A stretch of DNA of 36,987 nt from JALYUA01 sp038229875 (GTDB lineage Bacteria > Acidobacteriota > Thermoanaerobaculia > UBA5066 > Gp7-AA6): positions 1 to 36,987 of the forward strand of contig JBBROA010000028.1 in assembly GCA_038229875.1 (NCBI GenBank). The letters run 5' to 3'. Positions 8,684 through 15,997 of the stretch are shown piece after piece (position 1 is the first letter of the stretch; each line of letters starts with the position of its first letter). A model generated the notes under the pieces. That model made no database searches. It had not been told where the DNA came from and saw only the letters and a list, made by a program, of their open reading frames with translations. The translations under genes were made by a program, and so were the position numbers.

Positions 8684-11600
8684 GTCCGCGTCCCCCACCC
8701 GAGGCGTCACCACCGTGCTCGCGATCTCCGGAACTTCCGCCGGCCGGAAGGTGTCGGCGAGAAAGTCGGCGAGCTCGCGTTTGTGCACGTTCGCGTTTCC
8801 GGTCGCGGGCGAGGCGGACGCGGCGCGGCCGCCGTACCGCAGACGAGCGCCGGTCGCGAGAAGCTCCGGCAGGCGGATCGCGACGAACGCCCACGGACCC
8901 ATGTTGCGCGACTCTTCCTGCACCCAGACGACGTCCTTCCCTTCCGGGTACGACGCGAGGGCCCGCTTCAGTTCTTCTGCGGGGAACGGATAGAGCTGTT
9001 CGAGCCGGAGGATGGCGGTCCCGGCATCCTTCCTCTCGTCGCGCGCCGCTTTCAGGTCGTAGAACACCTTGCCCGAGCAGAGGACGACGCGGCGCACGGC
9101 GCGCCGGTCCCCGACGTCGAGATCGTCGAGCAGCGGGCGGAACGCCCCCGTCGTGAGCTCCTCGAGCGGGGAAAACGACGTCGGCTGCCGGAGCAGGCTC
9201 TTTGGCGTGAAGAGGAAGAGCGGCTTGGGACCCGGCTGCCGGACCTGCCGGCGGAGCAGATGGAAGTACTGCGCCGGGGTCGTCAGGTTGCAGACCTGGA
9301 TGTTCTCGTCGGCGGAGAGCTGGAGGTAACGTTCGATGCGCGCGCTCGAGTGCTCCGGTCCCTGCCCCTCGTATCCGTGCGGCAGCAGGAGCGCCAGCCG
9401 CGAATGCTCCCGCCACTTGTCCTCGGCCGACACGATGAACTGGTCGATGATCACCTGAGCGCCGTTGGCGAAGTCGCCGTACTGCGCTTCCCAGAGGACG
9501 AGCGCGTCCGGGCGCTCCACGCTGTACCCGTACTCGAAGCCGAGAACGCCCATCTCCGACAGCGGGCTGTTGAAGATGTGGAACGGGCCCTGCCCTCCCT
9601 GCTCGCTTCCGAGGTGGCACAGGGGGATCCAGTCGGTGTCGGTCTGCGTGTCGTGGAAGACGACGTGCCTCTGCGAGAACGTCCCGCGCGCGGTGTCCTG
9701 GCCCGACATGCGGATCAGAGTGCCTTCGAGCAGGATCGATCCGAAGGCCAGGCCCTCCGCCGTAGCCCAGTCGAGCGGGAGCGAGCCGTCCGCCATCTTC
9801 GCGCGCCGCGCGAGCTGCTGCACCATCTTCGGGTTCAGGTTGAAACCGGGCGGCACGGTCGTCAGCGCGCGCCCGATGCGGCCCAGGATCTCGCGGGAGA
9901 CCCCCGTCGGCACCTCTTCGACGCGGCCGCTCTCGCCCGGGTGCGGCGGGGGGGTCGGAAGGCCCGAGCGCTTCCCCGCCTCGTTCGCCGCCGTGAGCGC
10001 CGCCTCGTAGGCCTCCACCTGAGACGCCTCCATCCCGGCGACCTCGGCTTCGGTCAGGACACCGTCCCGCACGAGCCGCCGCGCGTAGAGCGTGCGGACC
10101 CCCGGATGTTCCTGGATGCGCCGGTACATGAGCGGCTGCGTGTACGTCGGCTCGTCGCCCTCGTTGTGGCCGTGCAGGCGGAACCCGATGAGGTCCACGA
10201 CGACGTCCTTGTGGAACTCCTGGCGATAGTCGAGCGCGATCTGGAGGACGCGATACGCCGCCTCGGGATCGTCGCCGTTGACGTGAAAGATCGGGACCTG
10301 GTTGATCTTCGCGACGTCGGTCGAGTAGAGGGACGAGCGTCCGGACGCCGGGTTCGTCGTGAAGCCGATCTGGTTGTTGACGACGAGGTGCACGGTCCCG
10401 CCGGTGCGGTACCCGCGCAGCTGCGAGAGGTTGAAGACTTCGGCCACGATACCCTGGCCCGCAAACGCCGCGTCGCCGTGGAGCAGTACCGGCAGGATCT
10501 TCAGCCACGCCTCTTCGCGGGGCAGCCCTGTGCGGTCCTGCTTCGCCCGAACGAGCCCCTCGACGATCGGATCGACGGCCTCCAGATGCGAGGGATTCGA
10601 CGGCACGGAGATCGCGATCTCGCGGCCGCTCGCCGTCGTGCGGCGCGCGCGGGCCCCCGGGTGGTATTTGACGTCTCCTTCGTCTGCCGGGAAATCCGGG
10701 TGCACCGTGCCCTGGAAGCCGGAGAAGATCCGCTCCGCCGCATTTCCGACGACATTGGCGAGGATGTTCAGCCGGCCGCGGTGCGTCAGGCCCATCGAGA
10801 CTTCCTCGACGCCGCGCGCCGCGGCGCCTTCGAGGAGCTGATCGAGGAATGCGATGGCGGTCTCGGTGCCCTCGATCGAATACCGGCGCTGGCCCAGGAA
10901 CCGGGTTCCGAGAAACCGCTCGAAGGTCTCCGCGGCGATCAGCTTCGAAAGCAGCCGCTTGCGGATCTCGGGCGCGAGCGGCTCGGGGGGAGCCCCCACA
11001 TTCCGCCGCACCCACTCCTTCTCGACGGGATTCGAGATGTAGCGGTATTCGATCCCGACCTTCCCGCAGTAGACGCGCCGCATCAGCCCGACGATCTCGC
11101 GCAGCGGCATGTGCTCGCGCTGCGCGAGCCCGCCGGTCCAGAAGAGGCGGTCGAGGTCCCAGATCGTGAGGCCGTACGTCTCGAGATCGAGCTCGGGGTG
11201 GTGCTGCACGGGCATCAGGCGGAGCGGGTCGATGTCCGCGATCAAATGTCCGCGGACCCGGTACGCGTTGATGAGCTCCAGCACGCGCGCCTGCTTTTCG
11301 ATCTCGGCGCTGCGGGAGTCCGAAAAGAGGCCCGGGTTGTTGTCCCGCGCCCAGTGGAGCGGCTCGTAGGGGATCGCGAGGTCCGAGAAGACCCCTTCGT
11401 AGAACTCGTGCTGTCCGAGGAGAAGCTCCTCGATCCGGGCCAGGAAGAGGCCCGATTCGGCGCCCTGGATGATGCGGTGGTCGTACGTCGACGTGAACGT
11501 GACGACCTTGCTGATCGCGAGGCGAGCCAGCGCTTCCGGGCTCATCGCGGAAAACTCCGCCGGGTACTCGATCGCGCCGGTCGCGACGATCAGGCCCTGC

Positions 11601-12406
11601 CCCGGCATCAGCCTCGGGACGGACGCCGTCGTCCCGAGCGTGCCCGGGTTTGTCAGAGAGACCGTCGTGCCTTCAAAATCAAAGATCTGGAGCTTCCCGC
11701 GGCGGGCGCGGGAGATCAGGTCGTCGGCCGCAGAGGCGAACTGCGCGAAGGTCATCTCTTCCGCGCCCTTGACGCTCGGGACGAGCAGCGTGCGCGTTCC
11801 GTCGGACTTCTCGACGTCGACGGCGAGTCCGAAGCCGACGCGGTCGCGCCGGACGCGCATCGCGGTTCCGCTCGAACCGTCGAACGCGTCGTTTAACCGC
11901 GGAAAGGCCTTGAGCGCGCGCAGCACCGTCCAGGCGACGAGGTGGGTGAACGACACCTTGCTCTGGCCGTTCGCGGCGCGATGCTCGTTGATCAGCCGGC
12001 GGTTCTCGTCGAGCAGCTTGATCGGAACCTGCCGCTGCGAGGTGGCGGTCGGTACGCCGAGGCTTGCTTCCATGTTCTCGGCGATGCGAAGCGCGGCGCC
12101 CCGGATCGGCACGCGCTCGCCGTCCTCGACTTTTCCCGCGGCGGGAGCCGGAGACGGGCCGGCGGCGGCCGGAGCGGCGGCGGGGGCCGGCGGCGCAACA
12201 GCCGCGGCGGAAGCGGCTGAAGGCGAATCGTGCGGCTCCTCCTGGGGTTCGCCCACGCGCTCGCGGAAAAAGGCGCGCCAGTCTTCGTCGACCGCTTCCG
12301 GATTGGCGCGGTACCGGGCGAACAGCTCCGCGACGTACGAGGCGTTTTCGCCGAACTCGGAAACGAGCTCTTCGGAGAGGTCGATGTCGGGGGTGCGGGT
12401 GGCCAT
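8681..12406 (-). CDS. kgd: Multifunctional 2-oxoglutarate metabolism enzyme (KGD type: E1o N-segment, E2 acyltransferase, E1o)
   Basis: A 1241-residue fused enzyme of the TCA cycle, decarboxylating 2-oxoglutarate with thiamine diphosphate. Residues 1-55 are the E1 N-terminal segment (YVAELFARYRANPEAVDEDW). An Ala/Pro-rich linker spans about 60-95. A succinyltransferase-like E2 catalytic domain runs to about 345, with the motif STYDHRIIQGAESG, the form usual in actinobacterial Kgd. The E1 core follows, including the cofactor-binding GDAAFAGQGIVAEV segment. No lipoyl domain is present, so the enzyme would rely on a separate lipoyl carrier or act as a decarboxylase/carboligase. The start at 12406 gives the expected MATRTPDIDLSEELV N-terminus; sequence upstream in frame has no family similarity, and no strong ribosome site is visible. 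Confidence 0.95.
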   Translation of the reverse strand: MATRTPDIDLSEELVSEFGENASYVAELFARYRANPEAVDEDWRAFFRERVGEPQEEPHDSPSAASAAAVAPPAPAAAPAAAGPSPAPAAGKVEDGERVPIRGAALRIAENMEASLGVPTATSQRQVPIKLLDENRRLINEHRAANGQSKVSFTHLVAWTVLRALKAFPRLNDAFDGSSGTAMRVRRDRVGFGLAVDVEKSDGTRTLLVPSVKGAEEMTFAQFASAADDLISRARRGKLQIFDFEGTTVSLTNPGTLGTTASVPRLMPGQGLIVATGAIEYPAEFSAMSPEALARLAISKVVTFTSTYDHRIIQGAESGLFLARIEELLLGQHEFYEGVFSDLAIPYEPLHWARDNNPGLFSDSRSAEIEKQARVLELINAYRVRGHLIADIDPLRLMPVQHHPELDLETYGLTIWDLDRLFWTGGLAQREHMPLREIVGLMRRVYCGKVGIEYRYISNPVEKEWVRRNVGAPPEPLAPEIRKRLLSKLIAAETFERFLGTRFLGQRRYSIEGTETAIAFLDQLLEGAAARGVEEVSMGLTHRGRLNILANVVGNAAERIFSGFQGTVHPDFPADEGDVKYHPGARARRTTASGREIAISVPSNPSHLEAVDPIVEGLVRAKQDRTGLPREEAWLKILPVLLHGDAAFAGQGIVAEVFNLSQLRGYRTGGTVHLVVNNQIGFTTNPASGRSSLYSTDVAKINQVPIFHVNGDDPEAAYRVLQIALDYRQEFHKDVVVDLIGFRLHGHNEGDEPTYTQPLMYRRIQEHPGVRTLYARRLVRDGVLTEAEVAGMEASQVEAYEAALTAANEAGKRSGLPTPPPHPGESGRVEEVPTGVSREILGRIGRALTTVPPGFNLNPKMVQQLARRAKMADGSLPLDWATAEGLAFGSILLEGTLIRMSGQDTARGTFSQRHVVFHDTQTDTDWIPLCHLGSEQGGQGPFHIFNSPLSEMGVLGFEYGYSVERPDALVLWEAQYGDFANGAQVIIDQFIVSAEDKWREHSRLALLLPHGYEGQGPEHSSARIERYLQLSADENIQVCNLTTPAQYFHLLRRQVRQPGPKPLFLFTPKSLLRQPTSFSPLEELTTGAFRPLLDDLDVGDRRAVRRVVLCSGKVFYDLKAARDERKDAGTAILRLEQLYPFPAEELKRALASYPEGKDVVWVQEESRNMGPWAFVAIRLPELLATGARLRYGGRAASASPATGNANVHKRELADFLADTFRPAEVPEIASTVVTPRVGDAD

Positions 12407-13066
12407 AAGGAACCGGATTCTAGTCTCGAAAGCGGCGAAAAGCGCGGCCCGACGGGCCGTCGGCAGATGGGAACGCCGCCGGCGGCCTTCCGTTCTCGCC
12501 GCGCTCGAGGCGGACAGCGGCTCCGGGCGGCCGACCGGCTTTTCCTGGCTCGTGGGCCCGTCCGCGAAGCCCGTCTTGCGCGAGCTCGCGGCAATCCTGA
12601 GGCCTCTCGGGGCCGGCGAGATCCGGCCGGGAGGCTCGGGCGGCGCGGACGTCCCCCCTTCGCGCCGACGGCGTCCCGCAGTTTCGGTGCGGCAGGACAT
12701 GTCGCGCGACTTCGACTGGCATCACAGCGCCAGCGACACTTTCGGCAAGATCGAGCCGAGGGAGATGGACCGAAACGCCGCCGCCGTCGCGGCATTCGCC
12801 TGGACGGCCGCGAGCATCGCCGCGCCGTTCGATCGGATTCCGGAGGACAAGCGGACACAGCCTCCGCGCCCGCGAAGGAAGGTCTTTCGCGCTTTCGGCA
12901 CCCTCTCACTCAGGCTCGCGGCGGGAATCGAGTCACATTCCGACTCATCTCGCCGTCTCCAGCGTGACGCAATGACGCTGACCCCGCGGCAAGCGCCGAG
13001 GACCGCCGAATAAGGTCCCCCGCGCCCTCGCCCGCGACTTATTCTTCGAGCAACATCGAGGTGCCC
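12407..13066. other. 660-bp region with only a gene remnant
   Basis: Between the kgd start and the VWFA-related gene no intact gene is supported. The middle part is the M28 peptidase remnant; 12407-12491 should contain the kgd promoter and 12846-13066 the promoter for the downstream gene, though no confident -35/-10 pair was found. Confidence 0.6.
12492..12845 (+). pseudogene. 5'-truncated remnant of an M28-family metallopeptidase
   Basis: About 118 codons in one open frame match the C-terminal part of M28/carboxypeptidase-Q-like peptidases. Recognisable blocks are ALEADSGSGRPTGF, the metal-ligand region GGADVPP, and DWHHSASDTFGKIEPREMDR with the ligand histidine, then NAAAVAAFAWTAASIA. The N-terminal two thirds of the peptidase domain (signal peptide and first zinc ligands) is absent; the sequence runs directly into the kgd start region on the other strand. 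The frame stays open to 13013 but similarity ends near 12845. No start codon with a ribosome site precedes it. I interpret it as a decayed gene end left after a deletion or rearrangement. Confidence 0.72.
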
Positions 13067-15250
13067 ATGCGTTCCACGCGCGCCGATTTCAGACGTCGAC
13101 TGATCGCGGCTTCCTTCCTCGCCGGCTCGCTTGCCATCCCGCTGGCCGCCGCCGAGAAGGTCGCGCCGCGCCCCGTGACCGAGTCCGCCACCGTCACCGC
13201 GATCGAGATCCCGGTCAACGTCACCGGAGCGGACGGGAAGCCTTTCGCTGGATTGACGGCCGCGAGCTTTGAGCTCTACGACGAGGGGAAGAAGCAGGAA
13301 ATCGCGGCGGTCGACCTCGTGGATCTCCGCACGCCGGGCGCCGCGATTCCGGCGCCCGCGCGACGGCACTGGCTGCTGGTCTTCGATTTGAGCTACTCGA
13401 GCCCCCGCGGACTCGCGCGCGCCCGCGAAGGCGCCCGCGACTTCGTTCAGCACGCGACCGCCGAAACGGACCTCGTCGGGATCGCCACGGTATCGGCGGA
13501 ATCCGGGGTCAGCCTCCTCCTGAACTTTACGCGCGACCGCGCGCAGCTCGCCGCGGCTGTCAACGCCGTGGGTTCCAGCGCCGCCGGGGCGAGCCGGACC
13601 GATCCGCTCGCTTTCGCGTTCATTCCGCCGGGGGCCGAGGAGCGCGTGATTCGTCCTCTCAGCGGCGCCGAGGCCGCTTCAAGAGAAACCGCCCAGGACA
13701 TTCAGCGCGTCTCGCAGCGCGGGTCGGACGACCGGGAACGCGCCAAAGTCGGTTCGCTCGTCGGATCGCTCGGAACTGTGGCGCGCTCGCTCGACTCGGT
13801 GCGCGGGCGCAAGCACGTCCTTTTCTTCTCGGAAGGCTTCGAGAGTCGCCTTCTGGGCGGCAGTGAGCGGCCGCGGCCCGCCGCGGGCGCCGACATGTCC
13901 TCGGGACCGAGCGACGATTCCGCGAACGAACAGGTGCTCAGCGGCCAGACCTGGAAAGTGGACAACGACTCGCGCTTCGGCAGCAGCACGACGCGGGGGC
14001 ACCTGACCGATGCTCTCGCGGTCTTCCGCCGCTCGGACACCGTGCTGCACGCAATCGACGTCAGCGGACTGAAAAGCGAAGCGGTGGATGTCTCGAACCG
14101 CAAGGCCGGAAGCGGCCGCGACGCGCTGTTCACCCTCGCCCATGAGACCGAAGGCGAGCTGGTCGCTGACGCGAACCGGCTCTCCGCGGACCTCGCGAAG
14201 GTCTCGGACCGCAGCTCGCTCGTCTACGTCCTCGTTTACCAGCCGAAGGGGCTTACAAAGCCCGGAGCGTTCCACACCCTGCGTGTCAAGGTGAACGCGC
14301 CCGGGGCCCGCGTGTCGACGCGATCCGGGTACTACGAGCCGCGTCCGTATACGGCGCTGTCGCCACTCGAACGGCTTCTCGCAACCGGAGATCTGGTGAC
14401 GTCCGGCGGACGCAACTCCCTCTCGGTCTCGCTCCTCGCAGCGGCGTTCCCCGGTGACGGCGGGCTCGCCTCGGTGCCGCTGGTCCTCGAAATCCCGGGT
14501 TCCGCGATCCTGGCTGGAGAAAAGGGCGCCCAGGAATCCGTGCAGCTCTATGCGTACGCTACCAACGGCGCCGGGACCCTCGTCGACTACAGGACGCAGG
14601 AAGTCTCGCTCGATCTCGCGAAGGCGCGGGCGAGCCTCGAGGGCGGTGGAATCAAGTACTACGGGACCCTGTCGCTTCCTCCCGGCGAATACACGCTGCG
14701 AGCGGTCGTGCGCACGGTCGCGAGCGGCCTCTCGGGAAGCGCGTCGGCTACGCTCCACGTTCCGGCGATGCCCGGCGGCCCCGCGATGGTCCTTCCGCCG
14801 CTCTTCCAGGACTCCGCCGCGCGCTGGGTGATGGTCAAAGCCCCCGCGCGCGAAGGCCGGGAGCCAGGCGAATACCCGTTCACCGTCGGCGGCGACGCGT
14901 TCGTGCCGTGGGCCGCGCCGAGCGTCGAGAAGGGCTCGGAGACGCGGGTGACGGTCGTCACGTGCAACTTCCCGCAGGGACCCGCGGGCGGAAAGCCGCC
15001 GGCCCTGGAGCTCCATCCGGAGCTTTCGGGCAACGGGCGCGCGTGGCCCGCGTCGCTCAGACTTCTGGGTCAGACTCCCGTCGAAAAGGGAGGCACGCGA
15101 AAGATCCTGCTCACGTTCAAACCCGAGAATCTCCCTCCCGGCACCTACCGGCTGAAGGTCGGCGTCTCCGAGCCGGGATCAGGCGCCGCCGCTGAAGGTG
15201 TCACCGAGTTCGAAGTGCGGGCGGCGAAGGTGGAGGCCGCACCGCGGTAA
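13067..15250 (+). CDS. Secreted VWFA-related domain protein (acidobacterial type)
   Basis: A 727-residue exported protein. The signal peptide runs through RRLIAASFLAGSLAIPLAAA, and the next ~60 residues (IEIPVNVTGADGKPFAGLTA) form the typical N-terminal strand region of the family. A von Willebrand factor A-like domain follows, with the metal-site motif DLSYS at residues 107-111. The second half has Ig-like/beta-rich segments ending in a bacterial-type domain with PPGTYRLKVGVSEPG. This architecture matches the VWFA-related family abundant in Acidobacteriota; function is unknown, probably adhesion or surface protein assembly. ATG 13067 is preferred over GTG 13061 because a GAGG site is spaced 6 bp from it. 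Confidence 0.88.
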   Translation: MRSTRADFRRRLIAASFLAGSLAIPLAAAEKVAPRPVTESATVTAIEIPVNVTGADGKPFAGLTAASFELYDEGKKQEIAAVDLVDLRTPGAAIPAPARRHWLLVFDLSYSSPRGLARAREGARDFVQHATAETDLVGIATVSAESGVSLLLNFTRDRAQLAAAVNAVGSSAAGASRTDPLAFAFIPPGAEERVIRPLSGAEAASRETAQDIQRVSQRGSDDRERAKVGSLVGSLGTVARSLDSVRGRKHVLFFSEGFESRLLGGSERPRPAAGADMSSGPSDDSANEQVLSGQTWKVDNDSRFGSSTTRGHLTDALAVFRRSDTVLHAIDVSGLKSEAVDVSNRKAGSGRDALFTLAHETEGELVADANRLSADLAKVSDRSSLVYVLVYQPKGLTKPGAFHTLRVKVNAPGARVSTRSGYYEPRPYTALSPLERLLATGDLVTSGGRNSLSVSLLAAAFPGDGGLASVPLVLEIPGSAILAGEKGAQESVQLYAYATNGAGTLVDYRTQEVSLDLAKARASLEGGGIKYYGTLSLPPGEYTLRAVVRTVASGLSGSASATLHVPAMPGGPAMVLPPLFQDSAARWVMVKAPAREGREPGEYPFTVGGDAFVPWAAPSVEKGSETRVTVVTCNFPQGPAGGKPPALELHPELSGNGRAWPASLRLLGQTPVEKGGTRKILLTFKPENLPPGTYRLKVGVSEPGSGAAAEGVTEFEVRAAKVEAAPR

Positions 15251-15308
15251 GGGGCGGTCGGAAGTCTCGTCAGGCCTGCGCCGCAGGACGATTTCGCCGA
15301 CATCGACG

Positions 15309-15340
15309 GCCGCCCTGCTGATCGATCGCGATCGGGCGGC
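15309..15340. terminator. Possible shared hairpin between convergent genes
   Basis: GCCGCCC (15309-15315) pairs with GGGCGGC (15334-15340), with an inner GATCG/CGATC stem. It lies between the VWFA-related gene and the convergent TerB-like gene and touches the latter's stop codon. No clear T tract. Confidence 0.35.
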
Positions 15341-15834
15341 TACTCCGAATCGTCGGGCACGGGACCCGAGGCGGATGCGGCGCTCTCTCTCACCGCGACG
15401 GTCTCCTTCACGGCCTGCACCTCGGGGTGCTGGAACCCGAGGAGCTCCGCGATCCGCCTGGCGAGATGGCTCTCCACTTCCGCGAGGGTCCCGTCGGAAT
15501 ACACGACGCCCCAGATCGCCTCGACGAGCTTCAGCCGCTGTTCCTTGGAAAGGTGCTCGGCCAGGAGGCGCGTGAAATGGTAGAGATCGACGCTCCCCCG
15601 CCGCTCCTCTTCCGCGAGGCGCAGCACTTCCTGAAGGTCGTGGTCCGCGACACCCATTTCCTCCCGAACGTGCCGCGCGATCCGGTCGCGCTCCTCAGGG
15701 CGGAATACGTCGTCGGCGTGCGCGATCTCGAGCAGCAGCGCGCACGCGGCGACCACCACCGGGTCGGGACGGGGCGCCTCGTCTTGATGAGCCTGCCGCC
15801 GCGCCAGAAATGTCCTGATTGCCTCGATGCCCAT
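15340..15834 (-). CDS. TerB-like (tellurite resistance TerB/DjlA fold) protein
   Basis: A 164-residue cytoplasmic protein. The core from about residue 28 to 145 fits the all-helical TerB fold: VVVAACALLLEIAHADDVFRPEERDRI with the conserved acidic ADDVF metal-binding segment, and later the second acidic repeat VVYSDGTLAEVESHLARRIAELLG. TerB-fold proteins are linked to membrane stress or tellurite responses, but in single-gene context like this the role is unknown. It is divergently arranged with the membrane kinase gene (163 bp apart) and convergent with the VWFA-related gene. No other ter genes are present, so a tellurite operon is not supported. Confidence 0.85.
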   Translation of the reverse strand: MGIEAIRTFLARRQAHQDEAPRPDPVVVAACALLLEIAHADDVFRPEERDRIARHVREEMGVADHDLQEVLRLAEEERRGSVDLYHFTRLLAEHLSKEQRLKLVEAIWGVVYSDGTLAEVESHLARRIAELLGFQHPEVQAVKETVAVRESAASASGPVPDDSE

Positions 15835-15997
15835 CCGAAGAGCCTATGCCGGGACACGGCGGAAACGAAACGGCCCGACCACGCCGGCGCCGGCAAGGGC
15901 GCCCTGCGTAAAGATGACACCTCGCGTCGGAGTCCCGAGCCGCTCGATCCACCGGGTTCCCACCGGAATCATGGCCGCGAGGTAGCATCCCCTGCCC

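Noticed and set aside
8783..11896. Very long open frame on the plus strand (about 1,000 codons)
   Set aside because: It is exactly antisense to kgd, whose product is recognisable throughout; long antisense frames are expected at this GC content. The translation has no family features.
15340..15834. Tellurite-resistance (ter) cluster
   Set aside because: Only a lone TerB-fold gene; no TerC, TerD or TerA.
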